Positions 15,996 through 25,061 of a stretch of DNA of 64,000 nt are shown one piece after another. Each line of letters begins with the position of its first letter. Within the stretch, counting starts at the first letter, position 1. The translations under genes were made by a program, and so were the position numbers. The DNA lies in contig CAZMOE010000002.1 in assembly GCA_964567855.1 (NCBI GenBank), forward strand, positions 62,001 through 126,000, given 5' to 3'. The notes under the pieces are model-generated. The model did no database searches, had not been told where the DNA came from, and worked only from the letters and a program-made list of their open reading frames with translations. The stretch is from Liminaster sp964567855 (GTDB lineage Bacteria; Bacteroidota; Bacteroidia; Bacteroidales; UBA3663).

Positions 15996-17948
15996 ATGAG
16001 AAAAGGAGTTTTTCACCTTTCCTGTCTGTTGCTTTCCATAGCAACCATTCCGGCAACAGCCCAAGTCGGACAATTGCCATATCAAAATCCGGAACTATCC
16101 GCCCAAGAACGCGCCGAAGATCTTCTGAGCCGTCTTACTCCGGAGCAAAAAATCAAACTAATGATGAACGACAGCCCTGCCATTCCCGAATGGGGCATAC
16201 AAACCTACAACTGGTGGAATGAAAACCTGCACGGCTGCGCCCGGGCCGGTCTGGCCACCGTCTTCCCCCAGGCCATCGGCATGGCAGCCAGCTTCGATCC
16301 GGAAACCGTGCAGAAAGTCTACGACATTGCCAGCACCGAGCAACGCATCAAATACATCCAGGCACGCAAAAAGGGCGAAGTCAAGCGCTATTCCGGACTC
16401 ACCGTTTGGACACCCAACATCAACATATTCCGTGACCCCCGTTGGGGACGTGGCCAGGAAACCTATGGCGAAGATCCCTATCTGACCAGCTGCATCGGAA
16501 GGGCTGCAGTACTCGGTCTGCAGGGCGATACCGCCGCAGGATATGACAAACTCCATGCCTGCCTGAAACATTTCGCTGTTCACAGCGGCCCGGAATATGA
16601 ACGCCACACCTTCGATGCCAAGGACATCTCCCTACGGGATTTGGCCGAGACCTATCTTTACGCTTTTGAGAAACTCGTGCGTACGACCGATGTCAAGGAG
16701 GTCATGTGCGCCTACAACCGTTATGAAGGCGAGCCGTGCTGCGGCAGCAACCAGCTTCTTATACAGATTCTGCGCAACGAATGGGGATTTGACGGGCTTG
16801 TTGTTTCCGACTGCAACGCCATCCGTGATTTTTACACCCCCGAACCCAAAGGACATGGCACCAACCCTGACGCGGCGACGGCTTCCGCCAATGCAGTCTA
16901 CAACGGAACCGACTTGGAATGCGGCGGCTCCTATCGACATCTAAATACCGCCCTTAAAACCGGAGCCATCGACATGGAAACCATCGACCGCTCCGTGCGG
17001 CGAATTCTTCGCGCGCGCTTTGAATTGGGAGAAATGGACGCCGATAGTCTCGTCTGCTGGAACAAAATNNNNNNNNNNNNNNNNNNNNNNNNNNNNNNNN
17101 NNNNNNNNNNNNNNNNNNNNNNNNNNNNNNNNNNNNNNNNNNNNNNNNNNNNNNNNNNNNNNNNNNNNCAATTGGAAGGCGAAGAAATGAAAGTCTATTT
17201 CGATGGTTTCAAAGGAGGAGACCGCACCGATATCGAATTGCCAGCCATCCAGCGACAGACCTTGCAAGCCCTCCACAAAACAGGAAAACCGGTGGTCTTC
17301 GTCAATATGTCCGGCTCTGCCATCGGCCTCGAACCTGAAACCGAAAGTTGCGACGCAATCCTGCAGGCCTGGTACGGCGGACAGCAAGGCGGCCAGGCCG
17401 TGGCCGACGTTCTCTTCGGCGACTATAATCCGGCCGGCCGTCTTCCGATAACTTTCTATCGCAATGTACGGCAACTTCCGGATTTCGGCGATTACAATAT
17501 GCAGGGACATACTTATCGTTACATGACCGAAAAACCGCTCTTTGCCTTCGGCCACGGTCTCAGCTACACGACATTTGCCTACGGCGATGCCACTCTGCAC
17601 AAAACCGGGAAGAAAAAGACTATCGGAAAGTTTAAAGCCAATGACGCCCTCCGATTAGTGATTCCCGTCAGCAACACCGGCAGCCGCGACGGTGACGAAG
17701 TAGTACAAGTCTATATCAAAAAAAGCGATGACACCGCCGGTCCGGCCTATACATTGCGTGCCTTTAAACGGATCCACCTCAAGGCCGGCGAAACCCGACA
17801 GGTAGACATCGATCTTACGGAGGAAAACTTCCGTACCTTCAACGATCGTACCGGCCGGCTCGAAACAACATCGGGCAAATATCAGATTTACTACGGTGGC
17901 AGCTCCGCTCCGGAAAATCTTAAGACCCTGAAAGTAACGTGCAAATAA
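15996..17948 (+). CDS. exported GH3 beta-xylosidase-like enzyme, interrupted by assembly gap
   Basis: The protein begins with a signal peptide (MRKGVFHLSCLLLSIATIPATAQ) and the GH3 N-terminal TIM barrel. WWNENLHGCARAG, HFAVHSGPEYERH and VVSDCNAIRDFY are visible; Asp in VSDC is the nucleophile, and the Cys after it is typical of the BXL xylosidase/arabinofuranosidase group rather than SDW glucosidases. The GH3 C-domain (ELPAIQRQTLQAL, then AWYGGQQGGQAVADVLFGDYNPAGRLP) and a fibronectin-III-like end follow. After about residue 358 there are 100 N (17069-17168). Relatives are usually about 860 residues, so the gap probably hides more than 100 bases, perhaps a PA14 insert. Frame continuity across the N run is not evidence of an intact gene. 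Confidence 0.88.
   Translation: MRKGVFHLSCLLLSIATIPATAQVGQLPYQNPELSAQERAEDLLSRLTPEQKIKLMMNDSPAIPEWGIQTYNWWNENLHGCARAGLATVFPQAIGMAASFDPETVQKVYDIASTEQRIKYIQARKKGEVKRYSGLTVWTPNINIFRDPRWGRGQETYGEDPYLTSCIGRAAVLGLQGDTAAGYDKLHACLKHFAVHSGPEYERHTFDAKDISLRDLAETYLYAFEKLVRTTDVKEVMCAYNRYEGEPCCGSNQLLIQILRNEWGFDGLVVSDCNAIRDFYTPEPKGHGTNPDAATASANAVYNGTDLECGGSYRHLNTALKTGAIDMETIDRSVRRILRARFELGEMDADSLVCWNKXXXXXXXXXXXXXXXXXXXXXXXXXXXXXXXXXXQLEGEEMKVYFDGFKGGDRTDIELPAIQRQTLQALHKTGKPVVFVNMSGSAIGLEPETESCDAILQAWYGGQQGGQAVADVLFGDYNPAGRLPITFYRNVRQLPDFGDYNMQGHTYRYMTEKPLFAFGHGLSYTTFAYGDATLHKTGKKKTIGKFKANDALRLVIPVSNTGSRDGDEVVQVYIKKSDDTAGPAYTLRAFKRIHLKAGETRQVDIDLTEENFRTFNDRTGRLETTSGKYQIYYGGSSAPENLKTLKVTCK
17069..17168. other. 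assembly gap (100 N)
   Basis: Exactly 100 ambiguous bases lie inside the GH3 gene. A run of this size is a common placeholder for a gap of unknown length, so positions downstream may be shifted relative to the real chromosome. Confidence 0.99.
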
Positions 17949-17953
17949 TTAGA

Positions 17954-17987
17954 AACCGCCTCCGCTCATCTCTGCGCGGAGGCGGTT
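17954..17987 (+). terminator. terminator after the GH3 gene
   Basis: AACCGCCTCCGC (17954-17965) pairs perfectly with GCGGAGGCGGTT (17976-17987) around a 10-base loop, 6 bases after the stop codon. The downstream T-run is weak (CTTCATT). Confidence 0.7.
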
Positions 17988-18048
17988 CTTCATTACCTTT
18001 CCTCATATACACTTTGAAACAACCAGCTTCTCCACAAAGTCACTCTCT

Positions 18049-18726
18049 ATGAAAATTTTGGTTATCGAAGACGAAAAAGAATTATCGGAAGTGATCGTCA
18101 CCTCGCTGAAAAAAGAAAAATTTATCGTAGAAACCGCATTCGACTACCTTTCCGGATTGAAAAAAATAAGTTCCTATGACTATGACTGCATCCTTTTGGA
18201 TATTATGCTGCCGGATGGTAACGGTCTGGAACTGTTACGCGAACTGAAACGCCTGAAACGCAACGAAAGCGTCCTCATCATTTCAGCCAAAGACTCTTTA
18301 GACGATAAAGTTACCGGTCTCGATCTCGGCGCCGACGACTATCTGACCAAACCCTTTCATTTGGCCGAACTCAATGCCCGTGTCAAATCGCTGCTCAGGC
18401 GCAAAATCTCACAAGGAAGCATGTCAATATCGCTGGGCAACCTCTCCCTCTATCCGGACAAACGCTATGTCGAAATAGAAGGTGCCGTACTGCAACTGAA
18501 CCGCAAAGAATTCGATATGCTTGCCTATTTCCTGGCCAACCCGAACCGAGTCATCAACAAGATGAACCTGGCCGAAGCCGTATGGGGCGATGCCATCGAC
18601 ACCTGCGACTCCTTGGATTTCATCTATTCCCAAATCAAGAACCTGAAAAAGAAACTCAAAAATGCAGGGGCCACCATCGAGCTGAAAGCTATCTATGGCT
18701 TCGGCTATAAATTGGTCTATCCATAG
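18049..18726 (+). CDS. OmpR-family response regulator
   Basis: The 225 residues comprise a receiver domain (1-118) with the phospho-acceptor D51 in CILLDIMLPDGNG, acidic residues at 8-9 and the conserved Lys in YLTKPFHL, followed by a winged-helix DNA-binding domain ending in KAIYGFGYKLVYP. It should be phosphorylated by the histidine kinase encoded 30 bases downstream and control transcription. The two exported PepSY-like proteins after the kinase are the obvious candidate targets or modulators. No binding repeats are evident upstream. Confidence 0.93.
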   Translation: MKILVIEDEKELSEVIVTSLKKEKFIVETAFDYLSGLKKISSYDYDCILLDIMLPDGNGLELLRELKRLKRNESVLIISAKDSLDDKVTGLDLGADDYLTKPFHLAELNARVKSLLRRKISQGSMSISLGNLSLYPDKRYVEIEGAVLQLNRKEFDMLAYFLANPNRVINKMNLAEAVWGDAIDTCDSLDFIYSQIKNLKKKLKNAGATIELKAIYGFGYKLVYP

Positions 18727-18756
18727 ACTTCCCCAATCAAAAATTCCACATTCCAA

Positions 18757-20040
18757 ATGAAACTACTCCATTATACCTACCGGAAATTATCGTTTTTCAT
18801 GCTTCTCTTCATGGCTGTATGGGGAGTTTTGTTTTATTATGCCATCATAGAAGAGATTGTCGATGAAACCGACGACACATTGGAAAACTATGCCGACATC
18901 TTGATAAGAAAAGCGTTACAGGATTCTACCGTCTTTGAGACCTCAACCGACCTAATGTCATCCTACACCTTCCGTCCGCTCACTGAGGGGGAAGGAAGAC
19001 ATTACCGCGACCGCTATTATGAAACAGAGATCTACATCGAAACAGAAGACGAGGAGGAACCTATGCGTGTCTTCCAAACTGCATTTAAAATGCCGAACGG
19101 ACAATACTATGAGTTGACGCTGATGATTTCCATCGTCGAACGTGAAGACATGATAGAGGCGCTGTTTTCCTATCTATCCGTATTATTCCTGTTGTTCCTA
19201 CTCTCCACCTCTATCGGTATCCGCCTCGTACTCAAACAAACCTTCCGCCCGCTCAACCGATTGATGGATTGGCTACATAATACCCACCCGGACCAGAAAG
19301 TTCTGCCATTGGAAAACCCGACGGAAATCAGAGAATTTCGAGAGCTGACACAAGCAGCAATGGAAATGGGCAACCGGGCACATAAGATATATGAGGAACA
19401 AAAGCAATTCATAGAAAATGCTTCGCATGAACTGCAGACACCTTTGGCTATCGCTCAAGGCAAGGTGGAACTGCTGGCGGAAAGCGAAGGGATGACAGAA
19501 AAACATCTACAAGAGCTCGATACCATCCACACTACACTGGGGCGTGCCATCAAGTTAAACAAATCCCTGCTGTTATTATCGCGTATCGAAAACGGGCAAT
19601 ACTCGGAAATAGAAAATATTCAGGCCGATGAGCTGATAGATCGGCATCTTCCCGACCTGATGGAGATTTATGCGCACAAACAACTGCATATCACACGCAT
19701 AAAGGGAGAAAAGGCCTTCATCTTCCAATGCGATTCCTCGCTGGCCCATATTCTTTTATCCAATATTTTAAAAAATGCTCTATTGCACACTCCCGAAGGC
19801 GGACAGATATCCATCGCCACCACCCCAAACTCCCTGACCGTCAAAAACAGCGGAGATACCCCCTTAAATAAAGAACTGCTTTTCCGCCGTTTTTACCATC
19901 ATAAGCCGACCCTGAAGGATTCCACCGGATTAGGACTGGCCATCGCTTTCACGATAGCCCAAGCCGCCTCGCTGCAACTATCATATGAATGGAATGAAGG
20001 CATGCACATTTTCAAAATCGTTAAAGAAACTAAAAAATAA
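18757..20040 (+). CDS. membrane sensor histidine kinase
   Basis: The 427 residues have a first membrane segment at about 11-30, a periplasmic sensor part of about 105 residues, a second membrane segment at about 137-158, a HAMP-like linker, the HisKA phospho-acceptor H224 in FIENASHELQTPLAIAQGK, and an ATPase domain with the N-box ILLSNILKNALLHT and the G-box STGLGLAIAFTIAQA. The sensor loop is rich in acidic residues (ETEDEEEP), which could bind cations or a basic peptide. It forms a two-component pair with the preceding regulator. Confidence 0.93.
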   Translation: MKLLHYTYRKLSFFMLLFMAVWGVLFYYAIIEEIVDETDDTLENYADILIRKALQDSTVFETSTDLMSSYTFRPLTEGEGRHYRDRYYETEIYIETEDEEEPMRVFQTAFKMPNGQYYELTLMISIVEREDMIEALFSYLSVLFLLFLLSTSIGIRLVLKQTFRPLNRLMDWLHNTHPDQKVLPLENPTEIREFRELTQAAMEMGNRAHKIYEEQKQFIENASHELQTPLAIAQGKVELLAESEGMTEKHLQELDTIHTTLGRAIKLNKSLLLLSRIENGQYSEIENIQADELIDRHLPDLMEIYAHKQLHITRIKGEKAFIFQCDSSLAHILLSNILKNALLHTPEGGQISIATTPNSLTVKNSGDTPLNKELLFRRFYHHKPTLKDSTGLGLAIAFTIAQAASLQLSYEWNEGMHIFKIVKETKK

Positions 20041-20143
20041 TGACTTCCGGCAATTTTTCCAGAATCATTCCTAAATCTGTGTTGTTATTTGCAATCAAAA
20101 ATAAGCACAAACAACATCTTATAACCACTAAAAGAATTGAATT

Positions 20144-20584
20144 ATGAAAAATATACTATCTTTCCTCATGCTGATGTTTCTGAGCCTGCAATTCGCATGT
20201 GCTAAAGACATCATCACGCAAGACGAAAAACGGTTGCCAGAAAATGCCCGCTCCTTCATTGAAAAACATTTCCCCCACGTACAGATTTCTTACATCAAAA
20301 TCGATAACGACTTCTTAGAATCAACCAAATACAAGGTGCTCATGACCGACCGCAAAGAACTCGAATTCGATAAAAACGGCGATTGGACAGAAATCGACTG
20401 CAAAAAAGAGGCTGTGCCTGCAACGTTGATTCCTGAAAATATTGCTACCTATGTCAAACAACATTTTCCTGAAGAAACCATCACCCAAATAGAACGTAAA
20501 AAACGACACATCGAAATCGAATTGGGGAATGATCTCTCTCTGAAATTCGACAAGAACGGCAAACTCATCGAAATAGATGATTAA
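20144..20584 (+). CDS. exported PepSY-like protein
   Basis: The 146 residues start with a signal peptide (MKNILSFLMLMFLSLQFACA). The mature part is two similar halves: each has a helix of the type 'P..ARSFIEKHFP' or 'P.NIATYVKQHFP', a strand that ends in a Leu-rich segment and a turn FDKNG (FDKNGDWTEIDC and FDKNGKLIEIDD). This is the PepSY-like (PF11396, BLIP-like) repeat common in Bacteroidales. Members are periplasmic and often sit with two-component genes; a sensory or inhibitory role is presumed, not proven. It starts about 100 bases after the kinase gene. Confidence 0.8.
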   Translation: MKNILSFLMLMFLSLQFACAKDIITQDEKRLPENARSFIEKHFPHVQISYIKIDNDFLESTKYKVLMTDRKELEFDKNGDWTEIDCKKEAVPATLIPENIATYVKQHFPEETITQIERKKRHIEIELGNDLSLKFDKNGKLIEIDD

Positions 20585-20639
20585 CACCGCTCAACCGATT
20601 GCAAACAAACATATCATTAACATATCAAATTATAACAAT

Positions 20640-21125
20640 ATGAAAAAAAGTATCAAACTCTTGGCCTTAGCTGCCTTCAGCTTACTGACATTCACCGCCT
20701 GCGACAATGACGACGATGACCACATCCGCGTACCTGACAACTTCTCTTTGGCATTGACCGCCAAATATCCCACCGCCCAGAAAATAGAATGGGAAAAGAA
20801 GGGAGAATATTATGTGGCCGAATGCCGCGTCAATGGGGAAGAGAAAGAGGTTTGGTTCGATGCCCTCGGAGAATGGAAGATGACGGAAACGGAAATATTC
20901 TGGAACTCCCTCCCTGTTGATGTGCAGACCAGCTTCAACAGCAGCGATTACGCGACATGGCACCGCGACGATTACGATATGCTGGAATATCCTACACGGA
21001 CAACCCTATACGTGATTGAAGTGGAACAGGGCAAGACAGAATACCAGCTCTTCTACACGGAAAACGGAACACTGGAAGAAGCCAAAGACGTCACACACCA
21101 AAGCGATGAGCATTGGCCCGAATGA
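20640..21125 (+). CDS. PepSY-like lipoprotein
   Basis: The start at 20640 gives 161 residues with a lipoprotein signal (MKKSIKLLALAAFSLLTFTAC) followed by DNDDDDH, a typical acidic stretch after the lipid-anchored Cys that in Bacteroidota can direct surface exposure. Two PepSY-like halves follow (NFSLALTAKYPTAQKIEWEK, then EVWFDALGEWKMTETE; and VDVQTSFNSSDYATW, then EYQLFYTENG). It is 55 bases downstream of the first PepSY gene and ends at a strong terminator, so it is the last gene of the kinase/regulator/PepSY unit. Confidence 0.8.
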   Translation: MKKSIKLLALAAFSLLTFTACDNDDDDHIRVPDNFSLALTAKYPTAQKIEWEKKGEYYVAECRVNGEEKEVWFDALGEWKMTETEIFWNSLPVDVQTSFNSSDYATWHRDDYDMLEYPTRTTLYVIEVEQGKTEYQLFYTENGTLEEAKDVTHQSDEHWPE

Positions 21126-21148
21126 TCTCAGAACCCTTTGAGGAAACA

Positions 21149-21193
21149 AAAATGACGCTGTCAAGAGTATAAAAACCTTAACAGCGTCATTTT
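21149..21193. terminator. bidirectional terminator between PepSY lipoprotein and metallo-hydrolase genes
   Basis: AAAATGACGCTGT (21149-21161) and ACAGCGTCATTTT (21181-21193) form a perfect 13-base stem. The minus-strand gene's stop codon (21189-21187) lies inside the right arm. Confidence 0.85.
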
Positions 21194-21972
21194 AATATAT
21201 CTATCAGCCTCTCGCCCTCCTCCCTCGCAGGCAGGTAGACAGTTCCGCCGGCCTCGGCAAATGGTGCGAAAGCCAGCGGGGCGACATAATCGGGCTGGAA
21301 GTGCATCGGAGCAAAATATGAAGTATCGATGGCAGACAGCCACTGCCTTGCCCCTCGCCAGAACTCACCACCTATACGCAGATCGACAGGGAACATGACC
21401 AAATCGAAATGAGGAAACGACTGATGGATGGTTCGCAAAGCGGCTCTAAAATTACCCTCCATGTTCCGAACTTCCGCTTCTGTGGATTCCCCCTCCCAAT
21501 GCCAGTTGTTGAGATCTCCGGCATGAAAGACCGTCATTCCCTCTACCTCTACGGCCAAAGAAATACCCACGTCGGTGGAAGGACAGGCGGTGACACGCAA
21601 ATATTCATCTTCGTAAGGAGGAGCAATACGCCGTAAAAACGCATCCGCCTCTCCGCGTTCGGCCCGATGACGACGTAAAATGTCATGTGAAAGCAGGAAA
21701 CGCTTTTCCGCATACGGAGCCGACATCGAAAAAATATCGCGGCTGAAATGATCCTGATGAAAATGCGAAGCCAAAAAATAAATCCGCTTACGCGTTGAGG
21801 CACAAAAGCGTCTCACAAGGCCGTCGGCCGTGTCATGCCAATAGTCGAAAATCAGCGCACATTTTTCCAGTTCAAGAAGAAAGCAGCTATGAAAGACATA
21901 CGTCAGCCGACACGGTGCCGGCAGCACTCTCCCCTCCGGCCGGACAGGCGAAGAGTCACACCGAGACTTCAT
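21187..21972 (-). CDS. MBL-fold metal-dependent hydrolase (UlaG-like)
   Basis: The 261 residues form a metallo-beta-lactamase fold of the Lactamase_B_2/UlaG type: the metal-binding motif is SHFHQDHF (HxHxDH) near residue 70, with further ligands in VFHAGDLNNW and APMHF. No signal peptide is seen, so it is cytoplasmic. The substrate is unknown; relatives hydrolyse lactones, phosphodiesters or N-acyl lipids. It begins 8 bases after ndk, with which it is probably co-transcribed. The N-terminal 25 residues are unusual and the true start could lie slightly downstream, but no closer ATG precedes the fold. Confidence 0.8.
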   Translation of the reverse strand: MKSRCDSSPVRPEGRVLPAPCRLTYVFHSCFLLELEKCALIFDYWHDTADGLVRRFCASTRKRIYFLASHFHQDHFSRDIFSMSAPYAEKRFLLSHDILRRHRAERGEADAFLRRIAPPYEDEYLRVTACPSTDVGISLAVEVEGMTVFHAGDLNNWHWEGESTEAEVRNMEGNFRAALRTIHQSFPHFDLVMFPVDLRIGGEFWRGARQWLSAIDTSYFAPMHFQPDYVAPLAFAPFAEAGGTVYLPAREEGERLIDILK

Positions 21973-21980
21973 CGCAGCGA

Positions 21981-22445
21981 CTATAGTTCGTCGGAAGCAT
22001 ACACGAAGTCGCGAGAGGGAATCGGATAGTCATAAATCTCCTCCGGTGCAAAGAATCGTGCCAACTCTGCAGCAGCAGACTCCGGAGAGTCGGACGCATG
22101 CACTATATTTTCCTGAAAACTCATTGAAAAGTCTCCGCGGATAGTTCCTGGAGCCGCCTTACGGCCATTCGTAGGCCCGGCCATGGCCCGCACAACCTCG
22201 ATGGCATCGATCCCTTCATAGCAGCACACCACCACCGGCGTGATCATCATAGCAGCTTTAAGACGACCGAAAAAAGGCTTCCCGGCATGCTGAACATAAT
22301 GCTCATCAAGCTGTGCGTCGGTCAGGCGACACATTTTCATACCGGCCAAACGCAGGCCCTTTTGCTCGAAACGACGAGTAACTTCACCGATCAATCCCCG
22401 CATGAGGCAACTGGGCTTAAGGATAACAAGGGTTTTCTGTAACAT
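21981..22445 (-). CDS. ndk: nucleoside diphosphate kinase
   Basis: From the ATG at 22445 the protein has 154 residues, beginning MLQKTLVILKPSCLMRGLIG; this start gives the beta-1 strand of Ndk at residue 5. The phosphohistidine is H116 in ENIVHASDSPESA (Ala replaces the Gly of NxxHGSD, as in other Bacteroidota). The enzyme balances NTP and dNTP pools. Compared with E. coli Ndk there is a small insertion around GRKAAPGTIRGDF. It has its own promoter at 22555-22585 and a leader of about 100 bases. Confidence 0.93.
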   Translation of the reverse strand: MLQKTLVILKPSCLMRGLIGEVTRRFEQKGLRLAGMKMCRLTDAQLDEHYVQHAGKPFFGRLKAAMMITPVVVCCYEGIDAIEVVRAMAGPTNGRKAAPGTIRGDFSMSFQENIVHASDSPESAAAELARFFAPEEIYDYPIPSRDFVYASDEL

Positions 22446-22554
22446 GATTTTTAGTATTAGAATGTTTTCTTCATCAGGAGTTAACGGCTTCCTATTGCCG
22501 CCGTGTACAGCATCGACAGCCGATAACGGCCAGTCATTAGCGGCGGACACGAAG

Positions 22555-22585
22555 CAAATGTAACCCTTCTGTACGAATAAACAAA
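22555..22585 (-). promoter_or_regulatory. Bacteroidota promoter for ndk
   Basis: On the minus strand TTTG (22585-22582), 19 bases and TACATTTG (22562-22555) match the consensus exactly. The ndk ATG is about 110 bases downstream. Confidence 0.75.
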
Positions 22586-22676
22586 ATTATGGCAACTGAA
22601 TCTTGCAAGCCGCCCCGCTTTTATCTTCATTTTGGGTTATTTAATGCTTTCAAACTACCGAAAATCACCTCTTTCA

Positions 22677-22707
22677 TTGTCCGAAGCAAAGAAAAGATGT
22701 ACCTTTG
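22677..22707 (+). promoter_or_regulatory. promoter for the TonB receptor gene, only 8 bases from its start codon
   Basis: TTGT (22677-22680), 19 bases and TACCTTTG (22700-22707) fit the consensus with one mismatch. The ATG at 22716 begins the only plausible signal peptide, leaving 8 bases after the -7 box, so the mRNA would have almost no leader. Confidence 0.55.
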
Positions 22708-22715
22708 CCCTGGTT

Positions 22716-24983
22716 ATGAAAACAACAGTCGCTTTTTTCCTCTTTATTTTTATAATATGCCTATATACACCCTCCGCATGGGCGGAGTCGGCCGATAGCG
22801 TGCATAATGTTGCATTCATGCCCGAGATAGAAATCTCCGCCACCCATAAAGGGGCCACTTTCGAATCGCTCCGGCCCATCGCCAGCACCACATTGCATCT
22901 GAAAACCATAGAGCAGATGCGCCTTCAGGATATCAAAAGCCTTTCATCGATGGTACCGGGTCTGTTCATCCCCAACTACGGTTCCCGGATGACAGCCTCC
23001 GTGTATATCCGCGGAATGGGTTCCCGAATCGATCAACCGGCCATGGGGATGTACGTAGACGGTATCCCGTTGCTGAACAAAAACAACTTCGACTTCGACC
23101 TTGCCGACGTTCGCAGCATCCATGTGCTCCGCGGCCCGCAGAATACGCTGTACGGCCGCAACACCATGGGAGGTGTCATAGACATACAGACCCTTTCTCC
23201 GTTAATCTACGAAGGCACCAGACTGTCTTTAGAATATGGTAACGGCAATACTATGCGGGGTCGCGCCTCGGTCTACAGGCGGACGGCAACCGACAAAGGC
23301 TGGTCACTGGTTCTCAATGGAGGCCACAGCGACGGCTTCCACATCAACGCCGCCAATGGCGACCATTGCGACTGGGACAACACGGCCGGAGTAAGCACCC
23401 GCTACGAACAGGCCCCCGCCGACGGGCTCCATCTGACTAACACAGCGGCACTGAATTGGGTTAACCAAGGCGGCTACCCCTATCGCCAGACAGATCCGCA
23501 AAGCGGAAAGCTGGCAGAAATCGATTACAACGACCGTTGCGCCTACCGGCGCCTCTCATTCCGTGACGGGCTTTCCCTGGAGGGCCGATTGGGCAACAGC
23601 GGGCTCACATTCATCTCCGGGACCTCCTATCAATGGCTGGACGACGGAATGACTATGGATCAGGATTTCACCCGGGCATCGCTCTTTACCTTACAGCAAA
23701 AACAACAGGAACACATTGTCAACGAAGACTTTGTCATCCGCCCTGCCCAACAGACCGGCAGGCGGTGGAACTGGCTGACCGGTCTTAACCTCTGGGGCCG
23801 ACGGATGAAAATGAACGCCCCCGTCCGTTTCAAGGACGAGGGCATCCGGACCCTCATTCTCGACAATGCCAACCGCGGCCTGCAAACCATACTCCAGAAT
23901 GCGGTCCTATCTTTCGACGAACAGGAATTCGATATCCCCAGCGATTTTCTCCTCCGCTCGTACGGCGCGGCAATCTATCATCATTCCACTATCGACATCG
24001 GCGCCTGGGCACTGACTGCCGGCCTACGGCTCGAACATGAGGGCCAACACCTCGACTACGACAGCCGCGCATTGGTTCACTACCTCATCACGCCGCTCAT
24101 GCCCGGCTCGCAACCCATGCTTACCCGCCTCGACGGCGATGAGGAAAACGGCTTCACTGAACTTACCCCCTCCGTGGCCGCCACATTTCGCCGGAACGGA
24201 TGGGTCGGCCACGCCTCCGTAAGCCGCGGTTACAAAGCCGGAGGTTTCAACACCCAGCTGTTCAGCGACCTTGTGCAACAAGCCATGACCCGGAATCTTC
24301 AGGAAAGCCTCGGCCTTCGTGTCGAAGATGGTTCCAGCCTTCACGAAGTCATCACCTACAAGCCGGAATATACTTGGAATTACGAGGCGGGCATCAAATA
24401 TACCACGAGCGGCTGGAGCGCCGAAGCCGCGGGCTTCTACATCGACTGCCGCGATCAACAGCTCACCGTATTTCCCGCCGGCAATCAGACAGGACGTATG
24501 ATGACCAATGCCGGACGCACCAGAAGCTATGGATTCGAGGCTTCCGCCCGTTACGCAAGCACCCACTTCACCCTTGGCGCCACTTACGGCTGGACGCATG
24601 CCACATTCCTCAAATACAGCGACGGCCGCACCGACTTCCGGGGCAACCATATCCCCTATGCCCCCGAACACACGCTCATGCTGACAGCCGACTGGCAGCT
24701 GCCACTCACTTCCACCAGCGAAGACTGGACCCTGCATCTTCACGCCGACTGGCAGGCTGCAGGCCCGATCTACTGGAACGACGACAACACAATTTCACAG
24801 AAATTCTACGGACTCCTTGCCGCGTCGGCCGCTCTCCGCTGGAAAAACTACGGGCTAAAAGTCTGGGGCAAAAATCTCACCGGCGAACATTACCGCACGT
24901 TCTATTTCATTTCCATGCAACGCCATTTCCTGCAGGAGGGCAGACCGAGAGAATACGGCATCGCCCTGACAGCAGAATTTTAA
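22716..24983 (+). CDS. TonB-dependent outer-membrane receptor
   Basis: The start at 22716 gives 755 residues with a clean signal peptide (MKTTVAFFLFIFIICLYTP, cleavage near AWA). EIEISAT is a possible TonB box. The plug domain contains LSSMVPGLFIPNYGSR, MGMYVDGIPLLN, and VLRGPQNTLYGRNTMGGVIDI; the rest is a 22-strand-type barrel ending in Phe. There is no N-terminal carboxypeptidase-like domain and no SusD partner, so it resembles siderophore, haem or vitamin transporters rather than a SusC glycan importer. The ligand is unknown. A lipoprotein gene 78 bases downstream is its likely partner. Confidence 0.9.
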   Translation: MKTTVAFFLFIFIICLYTPSAWAESADSVHNVAFMPEIEISATHKGATFESLRPIASTTLHLKTIEQMRLQDIKSLSSMVPGLFIPNYGSRMTASVYIRGMGSRIDQPAMGMYVDGIPLLNKNNFDFDLADVRSIHVLRGPQNTLYGRNTMGGVIDIQTLSPLIYEGTRLSLEYGNGNTMRGRASVYRRTATDKGWSLVLNGGHSDGFHINAANGDHCDWDNTAGVSTRYEQAPADGLHLTNTAALNWVNQGGYPYRQTDPQSGKLAEIDYNDRCAYRRLSFRDGLSLEGRLGNSGLTFISGTSYQWLDDGMTMDQDFTRASLFTLQQKQQEHIVNEDFVIRPAQQTGRRWNWLTGLNLWGRRMKMNAPVRFKDEGIRTLILDNANRGLQTILQNAVLSFDEQEFDIPSDFLLRSYGAAIYHHSTIDIGAWALTAGLRLEHEGQHLDYDSRALVHYLITPLMPGSQPMLTRLDGDEENGFTELTPSVAATFRRNGWVGHASVSRGYKAGGFNTQLFSDLVQQAMTRNLQESLGLRVEDGSSLHEVITYKPEYTWNYEAGIKYTTSGWSAEAAGFYIDCRDQQLTVFPAGNQTGRMMTNAGRTRSYGFEASARYASTHFTLGATYGWTHATFLKYSDGRTDFRGNHIPYAPEHTLMLTADWQLPLTSTSEDWTLHLHADWQAAGPIYWNDDNTISQKFYGLLAASAALRWKNYGLKVWGKNLTGEHYRTFYFISMQRHFLQEGRPREYGIALTAEF

Positions 24984-25061
24984 TGCCGCCAAGGGTTAAC
25001 TGCTTCCCCTGCCGACGTTATCCGGACAAAATAAATTCACAATAATCACATTATCAAACAA

